Origin: Betaproteobacteria bacterium
GTDB taxonomy: Bacteria > Pseudomonadota > Gammaproteobacteria > Burkholderiales > Rhodocyclaceae
Direction: 5' to 3'
NCBI GenBank assembly: GCA_016709965.1
Contig: JADJLT010000002.1
Location: 1-64,000, forward strand
DNA: 64,000 nucleotides
A program made the position numbers and the translations under genes. The notes under the pieces are model-generated. The model made no database searches, was not told where the DNA came from, and saw only the letters and a program-made list of their open reading frames with translations. Shown piece after piece: positions 47,795 through 58,428 of this stretch. The first letter of the stretch is position 1, and the number at the start of each line of letters is the position of its first letter.

Positions 47795-49465
47795 ATGACA
47801 GAAACACTCACCGGCGCCCAGATCACCGTTCGACTCCTTGAGCGTCAGGGCATCCGCATCGTTACCGGCTACCCGGGCGGCGCCATCCTGCCGATTTACG
47901 ATGCGCTCGGGCAATCCACGACGATCCGCCACGTCCTCGCCCGCCATGAACAGGGCGCCGGCTTCATCGCCCAGGGCATGGCCCGCGCCACCGGCGAAGT
48001 GGCGGTGTGCATGGCCTCCTCCGGCCCCGGTGCAACCAATCTGCTGACCGCCATCGCCGACGCCAAGCTCGACTCGATTCCGCTGGTCGCCATCACCGGC
48101 CAAGTGCCCAAGGCGATGATCGGCACCGACGCTTTTCAGGAAGTCGACACCTACGGCCTGAGCATTCCCATCACCAAACATAATTTTCTGGTGTCATCGG
48201 TCGAGGAATTGCTGGAAGTCATTCCGCACGCCTTCGAAATCGCTGCCTCCGGCCGCCCCGGCCCGGTGCTGATTGACATCCCCAAGGATGTGCAAAGCCA
48301 GGCCATCGAAATCAGCGAGTTGCCCGAACCCGGTTGCACCCGGCCTGCCCCGAAGGCAGATCAGGTACTGATCGCGCAGGCCGCAGCATTGATCAATGCT
48401 GCCGAACGCCCCATCCTTTATCTCGGTGGCGGTGTCGTGCATTCCGGCGCCGCCGCTTCGGCCATCGAACTTGCTGAAAAAGCCGGCTTGCCAACCGTCA
48501 TGACACTGATGGCGCTGGGCGCCATGCCGGTTGATCATCCCCTGGCGCTCGGCATGCTCGGCATGCATGCAGCGCGTTATACCAATCTCGCTCTCGAAGA
48601 ATGCGACCTGCTGATTGCCGTCGGCTCCCGATTCGATGATCGCGCCACCGGCAAAGTCGCTGCCTTCTGCCCGCAAGCGAAAATTATCCACATTGACATC
48701 GACCCTGCCGAACTGGACAAAATCAAGACGGCCCACATCGGTATTACCGCGGATGTGCAGGAAGCGCTCAACCAACTGCTACCTGCTGTATTTCAAAATT
48801 CGCGAAAAATCTGGGTTGACCGTAGCAATACCCTGAAAGCCGATTTTCCGCTCGACATGCACGACGCGGACAACCCGCGATCCCATTTCGGCCTGATCAG
48901 AAGCGTCGCTGCCTGCCTCGATGACGATGCAGTCATCGCCACCGACGTCGGCCAGCACCAGATGTGGGTCGCTCAAGCCTACCCGCTGCGTCGGCCGCGC
49001 CAATGGCTGACCTCCGGTGGACTCGGCACCATGGGCTTTGGCGTGCCGGCCGCCATCGGCGCCGCGCTGGCCGAACCGCAGCGCACCGTGGTCTGCTTTA
49101 CCGGCGACGGCTCTATCCTGATGAACATCCAGGAACTGGTCACCGCTGCTGAGGAAAACGTAAACCTCAAAATCGTGCTCATGAACAATGCCGTACTCGG
49201 GCTAGTGCATCAGCAGCAGACCTTGTTTTACGGCGAGCGCCTGTTTGCCTCGAAATTCAAGGGCATGCCGGATTTCATCAAGGTCGCCCAAGGCTTCGGC
49301 ATAGCCGCGGTCGACCTCGACCTTGCATCCGATTCCAGCGCCGCGCTGCAGGAAGCAATTACCCGCCCCGGCCCCTGCCTGATCCACGCCAGCATCGATG
49401 CCGAAGAGAAGGTCTACCCGATGGTGCCACCCGGTGCCGCCAACCGCGACATGATTGGAGCCTGA
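47795..49465 (+). CDS. ilvB: Acetolactate synthase, large catalytic subunit
   Basis: The 556-residue thiamine-diphosphate enzyme catalyses the first shared step of valine, leucine and isoleucine synthesis. Motifs are the catalytic Glu region VLARHEQGAGFIAQGMAR, the acceptor text SSGPGATNLLTAIADA, and the ThDP-binding GDGSILMNIQELVTAAEEN near residue 430. An AAAGGAAA ribosome binding site precedes the ATG. The small subunit starts 1 base after the stop. Expression should be controlled by the leader attenuator. Confidence 0.95.
   Translation: MTETLTGAQITVRLLERQGIRIVTGYPGGAILPIYDALGQSTTIRHVLARHEQGAGFIAQGMARATGEVAVCMASSGPGATNLLTAIADAKLDSIPLVAITGQVPKAMIGTDAFQEVDTYGLSIPITKHNFLVSSVEELLEVIPHAFEIAASGRPGPVLIDIPKDVQSQAIEISELPEPGCTRPAPKADQVLIAQAAALINAAERPILYLGGGVVHSGAAASAIELAEKAGLPTVMTLMALGAMPVDHPLALGMLGMHAARYTNLALEECDLLIAVGSRFDDRATGKVAAFCPQAKIIHIDIDPAELDKIKTAHIGITADVQEALNQLLPAVFQNSRKIWVDRSNTLKADFPLDMHDADNPRSHFGLIRSVAACLDDDAVIATDVGQHQMWVAQAYPLRRPRQWLTSGGLGTMGFGVPAAIGAALAEPQRTVVCFTGDGSILMNIQELVTAAEENVNLKIVLMNNAVLGLVHQQQTLFYGERLFASKFKGMPDFIKVAQGFGIAAVDLDLASDSSAALQEAITRPGPCLIHASIDAEEKVYPMVPPGAANRDMIGA
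48815..48828 (-). repeat. Dispersed motif copy e (inside ilvB)
   Basis: GTTGACCGTAGCAA is the complement of the TTGCTACGGTCAAC core. It lies in a variable linker region of ilvB and is read as WVDRSN. Confidence 0.5.
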
Positions 49466-49466
49466 G

Positions 49467-49778
49467 ATGAACGCCATCAACCGCAATGAACAAAACGCTC
49501 TGTCACGTGCCGTGCTGGAAATTGACGTCAACAACCACCCCGGCGTGATGTCGCACGTGGTCGGGCTGTTTTCACGCCGCTCATATAACGTTGAAGGCAT
49601 CCTTTGCCTGCCGGTGGGTGATGGTCGCCAGAGTCGCATCTGGCTACTGGTCAACGAAGACCAGCGTCTTTCGCAAATGATGAAACAGGTGGAAAAGCTG
49701 GAGGACGTCATCGCCCTTCGCCGGCATAACGCCGAACATGCGGTCTTTCAGGATCTGGAAAGCTTCTTCCGCCCGTAA
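49467..49778 (+). CDS. ilvN: Acetolactate synthase, small regulatory subunit
   Basis: The 103-residue single-ACT-domain protein shows the pattern LEIDVNNHPGVMSHVVGLFS, then RRSYNVEGILCLPV. It activates the large subunit and gives valine feedback inhibition. Its length is like IlvN (about 96) rather than the two-domain IlvH (about 160). The ATG at 49467 is used; it follows the ilvB stop by one base, with GGAGCCTGAG as ribosome binding region. Confidence 0.92.
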   Translation: MNAINRNEQNALSRAVLEIDVNNHPGVMSHVVGLFSRRSYNVEGILCLPVGDGRQSRIWLLVNEDQRLSQMMKQVEKLEDVIALRRHNAEHAVFQDLESFFRP

Positions 49779-49800
49779 GGCAGCAAAAATAGTCAAACAA

Positions 49801-50148
49801 TCAGGAAGTTGCCGGGAGTTCCCGGTGCTTCCGATTGTATTCCTGGATCAACTCCAGTTCATCATCACTGATTGACTCGAAGCGCAGACCAACCAGGCGC
49901 TGATCACCCAGCCGCCGTATCCGCATGACGCTAACGTAGGCTTCGATCCGACCGCCCAAATCAGCTGACTCAATTCGGCAGACACCAACCTCGCCGCTCG
50001 GCTTGGCACCGAAAACCGCCTCATCAATCAATACGCCCACACCAGAGACGGAAATATCAGCCGCAGGCAACGCAAGGTTATGTCCACCCAGACTGAGATA
50101 GACATGACCATTAAGACAAATTCGGGGGGAGCGACGGCGTTCTCTCAC
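49801..50148 (-). CDS. PilZ-domain protein (c-di-GMP effector)
   Basis: The 115-residue protein is a single PilZ domain with both halves of the c-di-GMP site: RERRRSPR (RxxxR) at the start and DISVSGVGV (DxSxxG). It binds cyclic di-GMP and probably controls motility, adhesion or envelope traits through an unknown partner. It is monocistronic and convergent with ilvN. Confidence 0.88.
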   Translation of the reverse strand: MRERRRSPRICLNGHVYLSLGGHNLALPAADISVSGVGVLIDEAVFGAKPSGEVGVCRIESADLGGRIEAYVSVMRIRRLGDQRLVGLRFESISDDELELIQEYNRKHRELPATS

Positions 50149-50375
50149 TATGCATTTCCGATCGGACTATATTCATGCCGCGATTTGTTCAATCCCGACA
50201 TCTAGGCGTGTAGCAAATAGGTAAATGCCACGGGTATGTAAGAGTCAATACTAAGGTTAGTCCACCTGTCCCGCCTTTACAAGCGCAGTCAACGCAGCGC
50301 ATTTGTCATTTTCAGCCCACCAGACATCACCCTGACTCTACGCAAAATCACAGGCGAACAGCGCCCGCTGGATTG

Positions 50376-50404
50376 TTGACAATCTAAATGCGAATTATTA
50401 TCAT
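50376..50404 (+). promoter_or_regulatory. Promoter overlapped by a Fur box
   Basis: TTGACA at 50376-50381 and TATCAT at 50399-50404 with 17 bases between form a strong promoter. AAATGCGAATTATTATCAT at 50386-50404 resembles a Fur box and covers the spacer and -10. Iron-loaded Fur would block polymerase. Confidence 0.75.
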
Positions 50405-50423
50405 GCGCAACAAAGGAGCTGTC

Positions 50424-50741
50424 ATGAAAAAACTTTTTGCTTTGCTTGCTTTGTGTTCAATGTCCGTCTTCGCAGCCGATAGCGAAGTAATGGTGGTCAT
50501 TCGCGACCATAAATTCGAACCTGCAGAAGTTCGTGTTCCGTCCGGCCAAAAAGTAAAACTGGTCGTCCATAACCAGGACGCAACGCCTGAAGAATTCGAA
50601 AGCCACGAACTGAACCGGGAAAAGATCATCGCCCCTGGCACCAAGGTCAATATTTACATTGGCCCCCTCAAACCAGGTCGTTACCCATTTTTCGGTGAGT
50701 TCAATGAAAAGACGGCTCGCGGCACAGTCATCGCGGAGTAA
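50424..50741 (+). CDS. Periplasmic cupredoxin-like iron-uptake protein
   Basis: The 105-residue product has a signal peptide (KKLFALLALCSMSVFA) and a small cupredoxin fold: VVIRDHKFEPAEVRVPSGQK, then FESHELNREKIIAPG and GRYPFFGEFN. It resembles the cupredoxin domain of EfeO and the P19/FTR1-associated proteins, so it probably delivers or oxidises iron for the permease that follows. A possible metal ligand is His in ESHELN. The ATG at 50424 has AAAGGAG 6 bases upstream; upstream in-frame ATGs lack this. Confidence 0.85.
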   Translation: MKKLFALLALCSMSVFAADSEVMVVIRDHKFEPAEVRVPSGQKVKLVVHNQDATPEEFESHELNREKIIAPGTKVNIYIGPLKPGRYPFFGEFNEKTARGTVIAE

Positions 50742-50747
50742 TTGAAT

Positions 50748-51572
50748 ATGCTTGGTTCCGCCATCATCGTCTTCAGGGAGGTGCTCGAGGCAGCACTGAT
50801 CATCGGCATCATCGCTGCCGCCACCCGCAACATGCCAACGCGAAATGTCTGGCTGATTGCCGGTATCGCAGCCGGTGTTGTCGGCTCGCTGATCGTCGCC
50901 TCGCTGACCGGTCAAATTGCCGACATGGCCGAAGGTATGGGTCAGGAACTGTTTAATGCTGGCGTTCTTGCCGTGGCAGCGATGATGCTCGCCTGGCACA
51001 ACATCTGGATGGCTCGACACGGTGCGCAATTGGCTCGCGATGCCAAGAAATTAGGGGCGGATGTCGCCTCGGGTGGCCGGGAAATGTCGGCCCTGGCCCT
51101 GGTGGTTACGCTGGCAATTCTGCGAGAAGGCTCGGAAACCGCGCTGTTCCTCTATGGCATGCTGGCTGGCGGCAGCGAAAGTATGACCAGCATCATTGGT
51201 GGTGGCCTGATCGGTCTGGCTCTTGGCATGACGGCTGGCTTCGGTCTCTATGCCGGCTTCCTCAACATTCCGCCCCGCCTCTTCTTTGCTTCAACCAGCG
51301 GACTTATCCTGCTTCTGGCCTGTGCCATGTCCAGCCAGGTTGCGCGCTTTCTGGTCCAGGCTGACCTGCTGCCCACGCTGGGCAATCCTGTTTGGAACAC
51401 CTCATGGTTGCTGGACAACGCCTCAATTTTCGGGCGTTTCCTGCACACCTTGATTGGCTATGAAGCCATGCCCTCCGGAATTCAGGTGGTTTTCTACATG
51501 ACCACAATGATGTTGATATTGACCGGAATGTATCTGGTTCGTCCGCGCACACCGACCCTCTCTGCCGCTTAA
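50748..51572 (+). CDS. FTR1-family high-affinity iron permease
   Basis: The 274-residue membrane protein has seven predicted spans and two RExxE-type iron motifs: FREVLEAALI near residue 10 and LREGSETALF near residue 128. These are the signature of Ftr1/EfeU permeases. The ATG at 50748 is chosen, two codons after a TTG, with GGAG upstream. It lies 6 bases after the cupredoxin gene and 11 bases before the outer-membrane gene, in a likely Fur-controlled operon. Confidence 0.92.
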   Translation: MLGSAIIVFREVLEAALIIGIIAAATRNMPTRNVWLIAGIAAGVVGSLIVASLTGQIADMAEGMGQELFNAGVLAVAAMMLAWHNIWMARHGAQLARDAKKLGADVASGGREMSALALVVTLAILREGSETALFLYGMLAGGSESMTSIIGGGLIGLALGMTAGFGLYAGFLNIPPRLFFASTSGLILLLACAMSSQVARFLVQADLLPTLGNPVWNTSWLLDNASIFGRFLHTLIGYEAMPSGIQVVFYMTTMMLILTGMYLVRPRTPTLSAA

Positions 51573-51583
51573 AGGAAATTTCC

Positions 51584-52321
51584 ATGAAACCCGCTTATGC
51601 AACAATTCTGGTTGCAGGGGCTTTGTTGAGCCCGATCTTTGCCCACGCCGGACCATCGGACTACATCTACACACCGACCGTCGAATATGGTGAAAAGGAA
51701 ATCGACTTCAAGTACGGTACTGCGCGAAATGGCAGTGACCCGCACGAATCTGCCGCCAGCATCGGCTTCGGTTACGGTGCCACTGAATGGTGGTTTACCG
51801 AGATATACCTGAAATACAAGAGCGCCAATGGCGAAGGCACTCATTACGATGCGATCGAATGGGAGAACAAGTTTCAGCTGACCGAGACGGGCAAATACCC
51901 GGTAGACGTCGGATTTCTTCTTGAAATCGAACGCCCAAAAGATCATGCCGAAGGCTGGGAAGTGAAATGGGGCCCGTTGTTTCAAACCGAGTTTGGCAAA
52001 ATCCAGCTTAATGCCAACCTGCTGTTCCAGCGCAGTTTCAAGGCAGAAACACCGGGAAAAACAGAACTTCAATACCAGTGGCAGGCAAAATACCGCTGGC
52101 TGCCCAAGTTTGAGTTTGGACTACAGGGGTTCGGTGAAATGGGCGAATGGAATCGTTGGGCGCCAGAAAGCGAACGTATCCACAAACTGGGTCCGGCTGT
52201 CTTCGGAAAGCTTCCGGTCAGTGATCACCAGTTCATCAAATACAACGCAGCATGGTTGTTTGCTGCTTCGAGCGCAGCGCCGGAGCATACCGTCCGCGTG
52301 CAGGTTGAATACGAGTTCTGA
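51584..52321 (+). CDS. Outer-membrane beta-barrel-like protein in the iron operon
   Basis: The 245-residue product has a signal peptide (ILVAGALLSPIFAHA). The mature part has alternating strands (EYGEKEIDFKYGTARNG, GFGYGATEWWFTEIYLKYKS) and ends in an aromatic residue (VRVQVEYEF), typical of outer-membrane barrels. No named family is recognised. Cotranscription with the FTR1 system suggests a role in passage or binding of iron at the outer membrane. Confidence 0.75.
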   Translation: MKPAYATILVAGALLSPIFAHAGPSDYIYTPTVEYGEKEIDFKYGTARNGSDPHESAASIGFGYGATEWWFTEIYLKYKSANGEGTHYDAIEWENKFQLTETGKYPVDVGFLLEIERPKDHAEGWEVKWGPLFQTEFGKIQLNANLLFQRSFKAETPGKTELQYQWQAKYRWLPKFEFGLQGFGEMGEWNRWAPESERIHKLGPAVFGKLPVSDHQFIKYNAAWLFAASSAAPEHTVRVQVEYEF

Positions 52322-53925
52322 CCGACCTACCCAAGCGCTCGTTGTCTCGCCGTTACGGTACGGCGAGACAACTATCATTGCCAGAATATGGCCGCAGCAG
52401 TGGCTGCAGCGCACATCATTGTTCCGACAACAACTGTCAGAACAACAGCACAAGAATCACCTGCACAGACAACTATCACTTTTAGCGTAGTATCATGCGA
52501 AAAAATATAATATTCCGGATACTTCATGCATTTCGCTCGCGTGCTGCTCGCCTTTCTGCTGGCAACGTTACTGAGCCTTGCCCATGCGCAGACTGAGCTA
52601 CGTCTAACCGCAGATACAAGCACGGTTGCCTTAAGACCTCATCTGGAGGTTCTTGAAGATGTTAACGGCCAGCTGAAATTCGAAGATATGGAACGTCCGG
52701 AGATCGCCGGCAATTTTCAGACTATCGCTGGCAGTACTGATCTGAATTTTGGCTATACGGCATCCACCTACTGGTTACGCCTGAAACTGAGTCCAGAAGC
52801 GAACACACGCCGCAGCTGGCTTCTTGCCATCGCCTATCCGTCACTGGACGAAGTCAAATATTTTACCCGTCAGGGTGACGAAGTCATTCAGCAGGCCGCT
52901 GGCGATCGCCAACCCTTTGCGGCCAGGCCCTTTGCTCACCACAATCTGGTATTTCCCGTTGATCTGACGCCCGGTATTGATCAGACCATTTACCTTCGCA
53001 TCCGCTCTGAAGGCAGTCTGACACTGCCGATGACGCTCTGGTCCCCGGATGCGCTTAATGCCAGCGATCAAGTCGCCTACAGCACCATGTCCTTGTATTT
53101 TGGCATGCTCCTGGCGCTGGGACTTTACAACCTGCTGCTCTACTTCTCGCTGCGTGACCGTATTTATCTGAGCTACGTCGGCTGCGCGCTCGGGATGATT
53201 CTTGCCCAACTATCCATGTTCGGCCTCGGCAACCAGTTTTTGTGGCCTGACTCACCAGTCTGGGGAAATATAGCGCTGCCCGGCAGCTTCTGCCTGACCG
53301 GCTATTTCGGGGCAATGTTCACCCGACAATTCCTGAACACATCCCAAAACTCGCCGGCCTTCGACAAGCTGATCCGGGTTCTTCAAGGCTGCTTTGTGCT
53401 TGCACTGGCCACGCTGTTCTACGCTTATCGACCAGGCGCCATTGCCACCGCGATCATTGGATCGGTATTTTCGATGACCGCCGTCGCCTGCGGCCTGATC
53501 GGCCTGAAACACCGTCAGCCCGGTGCCGGTACTTTTCTTACGGGTTGGTCACTGCTGCTGATTGGAGTCGTCCTCCTCGCCCTGAGAACTTTCAACTGGC
53601 TTCCCACCAATCTGCTGACCACCTATGGGATGCTGATCGGTTCTGCACTGGAAATGCTCCTTTTCTCTTTTGCTCTGGCAGACCGCATTCATGATCTGCG
53701 TCGGGAAAAAGAAGATGCGCAGGCAGAAGCGCTGAAATCCGAACGTCTGGCCAGGGAAGCCTTGGAGCAATCCGAAAAAGAACTGGAAGCACGCATTGCA
53801 CTGCGTACGACAGAACTGGCAGAAGCAAGCGAGCATTCACGAAAGCTGGCTTCGATGCTGCGGCTGATGTGCGATAACGTTCCCGACATGATCTGGGCGA
53901 AAGACCTTGAGCAACGTTATATTTT

Positions 53926-54969
53926 GGCTATGTACCCATAGCATGTTGAACTCCATCGATCCCCAAAGCGGCACGGAGGAAATCGTCAGAGGAAATATCG
54001 CGGTCGTGTCGCTCAATCAATCGTCGCCAGCCCAGATAGTTACCCAAGTAGCGGGTGGCGACGCCGTGGAAGCGGCGTATCCATTCCTTGAGTCGGCTAT
54101 CGTAGGCATTGACGTTCTGCACATGATAGACCCCGCCACAACACGCTGACCAGCAGCCAGATTGACCGGCCGGTGGGTGATACCCATTTCTTTGGCAACA
54201 GCCGCCAGCGCCTTTTCTCCGTCGGTGCACAGAATGACATCGGTCGCCAAAAGCGGCTTGAGCACCGCCCCGAGGTGTGCCTTATCGGCCTTCTCCAGGA
54301 TGAAGTCTGCGGTGTTGCCGGTACGATCCCGGCAAATCAGGACAGCGGTCTGTTCTTCCGACAGGCCGCGCTTACTGGCTTTGCCGCCCCGCTTGCGGGG
54401 AGCACGACTCAAACCTTGTCTTCTGCCCTTCTGTGACTCAAGGAAATACGTCTCATCGGCTTCAGCAATGCCCGCCAGGCTGATCGCCTGCTGACCATTG
54501 GGCAAGTTCAGGAAGCGGTGGCGCCAGCGGAATGCCGTGTTGGGATGAATCCCCACCGCAGCGGCACTTTTGCGGATGCTCGTCCCCTCAGCCAGCTGTT
54601 TCGCATAGTCCATCCATTTCGCTTTGTGCCGAAGTCCTGCTAGCGGTGTGTCAGTCAGGGCGTTGAAAGTCGCTCGACAGGCGTTGCAGCGATAACGTTG
54701 CAAGCCATTGGCGAACCCCCAGCGGGAAACCTGCTCGTGTGCGCAATGCGGACAGTGCGGCTTCTCGGTCATCCGGGTCTCAACCACTTGGTAGGACGCC
54801 GACTCCTGCGCCGCCGGTTGCAGCCGATCCATCAAGACTTGCCGCTGGTGCGGCGTCAATTCCTTCAACGCACTCGACAGTTTCCGGAAATCATTGGGCT
54901 TCATCGCAACACCTATCCGATTGATTCAGATAACTTTGTTATAGACCAACATGCAAAGATTACATAGCC
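53926..54969 (-). mobile_element. IS1595-family (ISXO2-like) insertion sequence, 1044 bp
   Basis: The ends start GGCTATGTA on each strand, with a second matching block GCATGTTG 7 bases further in. The target duplication is TATATTTT (53918-53925 and 54970-54977), 8 bp as expected for this family. It carries one transposase, which is frameshifted. Confidence 0.93.
53928..54904 (-). pseudogene. ISXO2-like transposase, frameshifted near the C-terminus
   Basis: The N-terminal zinc ribbon is visible as CPHCAHEQVSRWG with RYRCNACRATFN. Helix-turn-helix text IRKSAAAVGIHPNTAFRWRH follows, and then the catalytic core with EADETYFLES and [13 protein letters not shown]. Near 54135 the frame changes. The real end continues in another frame as [32 protein letters not shown] and a stop in the terminal repeat at 53928. 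The uninterrupted open frame has a wrong tail and lacks the last catalytic region, so the copy is probably inactive. Confidence 0.87.
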
Positions 54970-55554
54970 TATATTTTTGCCAACAAGGCCATGAGTGAAG
55001 AGCTTCTGATGGCGGTTGATACCGATGAACCCATCGGGAAATCAGATCTTTTTTTTGCCAAACGACAACAGGAACTGCATCCGGATAACCCTCAGTGGCA
55101 TACCTTCGGCGAGCTTTGCCAGAATACCGACGCTATCACACTCAAAAGAGGGATTCCGTCATCGTTTGAGGAGTTCGGCAACGTCAAGGGAGAAGCACTC
55201 TACCTCGACGTACGCAAGGCACCTTTTCTCAACGAACACGGCGAAGTAATCGGCACCGTCGGTTCGGGACGTAACATCACCGAACGCAAGCACATCGAAG
55301 CCGAACTGGAGAGTCACCGCCACCATCTGGCAGCCCTGGTCGAAGAACACACTGCCGCCCTGTCCATCGCCAAGGAAGCAGCAGAATCCGCCAATCGGGC
55401 AAAAACCACCTTCCTGGCCAACATGAGTCACGAGTTGCGCACGCCGATGAACGGCATCATGGGCATGACCACTCTGGCGCTACGCCGCGCCACCGACAGC
55501 AAACAAATTGATCAGCTCAACAAGGTCAAAGGGGCGTCGGATCATCTGCTCGGT

Positions 55555-55586
<32 letters not shown>

Positions 55587-56623
55587 AGAAGCCGAGCGTT
55601 ACCACCTGGATCAGGTTGAATTCGAATTACCGGCAGTGCTCGACACGCTGAACTCACTAGCGCGCCCAACCGCGGCAGACAAAGGCCTGGCATTGACCGT
55701 ACATGCCCCGCCCCGGCCGATCGGCCGTCTCAAGGGCGACCCTGTGCGACTTGGCCAGGTACTTCTCAACCTGACCAACAATGCCATCAAATTTACTGCA
55801 AGCGGCTCAGTCACCATTTCAGCAGCACCAGTCGAAGAGACATCCGACGATCTGATGATTCGCTTCGAGATACGAGATACTGGTATCGGCGTATCCGAAG
55901 CGGACCAGTCCCGGCTGTTCCGACCCTTCGAACAAGCAGATGCCTCACCTTCGCGGAAATATGGTGGCACAGGGCTGGGACTGGCGATCTGCAAGAGTCT
56001 GGTCGTACTGATGGGTGGCACCATCGGACTGGATAGCGGAAAAGGTGCGGGCAGTACTTTCTGGTTCACTGCGCGAATAGCCAAAGCCATCCCGCCAATA
56101 AAGTCATCTGCTCGCCCGGCCCTGTCTTCTGCGGAAGAACGCCTGCATGACAAGTACTCAGGCAGGCGGATTCTGCTTGCCGAAGATGAACCGATCAATC
56201 AGGAGGTTGCCCGCGATCTGCTGGAGGTGGTCGGGTTGATTGTGGACATCGCCAATGACGGTGTCGAGGCAGTAACGATGGCGAAGCAGACTCGCTACGA
56301 TGTGGTACTGCTCGATCTCCGCATGCCCAAATTGAACGGACTGCAAGCGGCCAAGGCCATTCGCGCCCTGCCCGGTTACGAGACGCTCCCCATCATCGCG
56401 CTGACAGCAAACGCTTTTAGCGAGGATCGACAGCTTTGTCTCGACGCCGGCATGAACGAACATCTCGGGAAGCCGGTCAAGCCGGCTGAGCTGTACGAGA
56501 CCCTGTTCAAATGGCTGTCGAAATCCGGGTCGTTGGCGGCAATCTGAGCGTTATAAGTCGCGATCCTCATTTGCCGCACGCCGCCCGGCTATACTTCCGC
56601 CCATTGCAACTGACCGCCGAATC

Positions 56624-57448
56624 ATGACGAACAGCATTTGCTGGCAAAGCGCCCAACCCTACGCCGACATCCTTTACGACACCGCCGAAGGCATCGCCAA
56701 AATCACCATCAATCGACCGGAGCGGCGCAACGCCTTTCGTCCGGAAACAGTCAATGAACTGATCGATGCCTTCCACCGAGCGCATCGTGACAACAACATC
56801 GGTGCCATCATCCTGACCGGTGCCGGCAATGAAGCCTTTTGTGCCGGCGGCGACCAGAAAGTACGCGGCGCCGAGGGCTACATCGATGAAGGTGGCACGC
56901 CGCACCTCAACGTACTCGACCTGCAGATGCAGATTCGCCGGCTGCCCAAGCCGGTCGTCGCCATGGTCGCCGGCTTTGCCATTGGCGGCGGCCACGTCCT
57001 GCACCTTGTCTGTGACCTCACCATTGCCGCCGAGAACGCCCGCTTCGGCCAGACCGGGCCGCGCGTCGGCAGCTTTGACGCCGGCCTCGGTGCCGGCCTG
57101 ATGGCACGCACCATCGGACTCAAGCGGGCCAAGGAAATCTGGCTGCTGTGTCGCCAGTATGACGCCGCCACGGCGCTCGACTGGGGTTTGGTCAATGCCG
57201 TCGTGCCAATCGAACAACTCGAAGAAGAAACGGTGCAATGGTGCCGCGACATGCTGCAACTGTCGCCCATGGCACTGCGCATGATCAAGGCCGGCTTCAA
57301 CGCCGACACCGACGGCCTGGCCGGTATCCAGGAACTCGCCGGCAACGCAACCGGCCTCTTCTACATGAGTGAAGAAGGTCAGGAAGGTCGCAACGCCTGG
57401 CTCGAACGCCGCCAGCCCAATTTCGGCAAGTACCGCAAACGGCCGTGA
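56624..57448 (+). CDS. menB: 1,4-dihydroxy-2-naphthoyl-CoA synthase (menaquinone synthesis)
   Basis: This 274-residue crotonase-family enzyme closes the second ring of the menaquinone naphthoquinone. Family text includes [34 protein letters not shown] and [18 protein letters not shown]. The QTGP site and the Trp before LCRQYD fit the bicarbonate-dependent class, by recall of the E. coli enzyme. The stop overlaps the menC start as GTGA. Confidence 0.92.
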   Translation: MTNSICWQSAQPYADILYDTAEGIAKITINRPERRNAFRPETVNELIDAFHRAHRDNNIGAIILTGAGNEAFCAGGDQKVRGAEGYIDEGGTPHLNVLDLQMQIRRLPKPVVAMVAGFAIGGGHVLHLVCDLTIAAENARFGQTGPRVGSFDAGLGAGLMARTIGLKRAKEIWLLCRQYDAATALDWGLVNAVVPIEQLEEETVQWCRDMLQLSPMALRMIKAGFNADTDGLAGIQELAGNATGLFYMSEEGQEGRNAWLERRQPNFGKYRKRP

Positions 57449-58428
57449 AGATTATTGCGGCCGACTGGCTGCCCTATGTGCTGCCGCTGAAACGTCCGTG
57501 GCAAACCAGCCAGGGTGACTTCAGCCAGCGTCAGGGCCGTCTGTGCCGCCTGCAAACTGCCGATGGGCTGACCGGTTGGGGTGATTGCGCGCCCCTGCCC
57601 GAATTTGGCATCAGCGAAGCAGCGGCAACGGCTTTCGCCGAAGAATCGGCTCAATTTGATCTGATTGCTCAGCTAGCCGGGCTGCCCTTGAACGCCTGGC
57701 TCAGTGGCGAGCCCCCCGTGGCCAATCTTGCGGTCAACCGGAATTTTGGGCCGATTTTGAAATGTGACCGTGCGGCACTGAGCGCTACAGTCAAAGCCGG
57801 ATTTTCAGTCATCAAGCTCAAGGTCGGCGTCGCACCGGTTTCCGAAGAAATTGCCGGCTTGCACCAACTAGCCAAGAATCTACCCGCCGAATTAAAACTG
57901 CGGCTCGACGCCAATCGCGCCTGGAATTTTGCCGAGGCGCAAGCCTTCATCGCCGCTTGTGCCGACTTACCAATCGAAAGCCTGGAAGAACCATTGGCCG
58001 AAGCGGATTCTGTTTTACTCGCAAAATTGCAGTCGACCGTGGCATTCCCGCTCGCCATCGATGAATCGACTCATCTGCTCGACGCCCATTTCTTCCACCA
58101 CCCACCGGTCCGCCGCATCGTGATCAAACCGGCCCGCCACGGCGGTCTGCTGGCCAGCATGGAGCTGGGGCTGCGCGCTCGCGCGTCCCGCCTTGAAGTC
58201 ATCGTGACCTCCAGCCTGGAAAGTGCCTGCGGCCTACTCTCCTGCGCCCATCTGGCAGCCGCGCTAGCACCGCAGGCGGTACATGGTCTGGCCACGGCGG
58301 ACTGGTTTGCCAGCAATACTGGAACGTCGCCAATCATCGCCCATGGCTGCATACAACTGCCGAACGGCCCCGGCACCGGTTTTTCCAGCACCTTGCCGAC
58401 TACAGCCCCAGACGTCCCTGCGTCGTGA
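57445..58428 (+). CDS. menC: o-Succinylbenzoate synthase
   Basis: This 327-residue enolase-superfamily enzyme dehydrates SHCHC to o-succinylbenzoate in menaquinone synthesis. The catalytic lysines are in VIKLKVGVA (KxK) and [10 protein letters not shown]. The metal ligands are in RLDANRAW (Asp), SLEEPLAE (Glu) and AIDESTHL (Asp). The GTG start overlaps the menB stop, so the genes are coupled. Its 3' end overlaps the convergent next gene by 29 bases. menA, menD, menE and menF are not in the window. Confidence 0.9.
   Translation: MKIIAADWLPYVLPLKRPWQTSQGDFSQRQGRLCRLQTADGLTGWGDCAPLPEFGISEAAATAFAEESAQFDLIAQLAGLPLNAWLSGEPPVANLAVNRNFGPILKCDRAALSATVKAGFSVIKLKVGVAPVSEEIAGLHQLAKNLPAELKLRLDANRAWNFAEAQAFIAACADLPIESLEEPLAEADSVLLAKLQSTVAFPLAIDESTHLLDAHFFHHPPVRRIVIKPARHGGLLASMELGLRARASRLEVIVTSSLESACGLLSCAHLAAALAPQAVHGLATADWFASNTGTSPIIAHGCIQLPNGPGTGFSSTLPTTAPDVPAS
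57731..57741 (+). repeat. Dispersed motif copy f (inside menC)
   Basis: CGGTCAACCGG lies in menC and is followed by ATTTTG and GATTTTGAAAT, similar to the tail of the intergenic copies. It is read as VNRNF. Confidence 0.4.
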
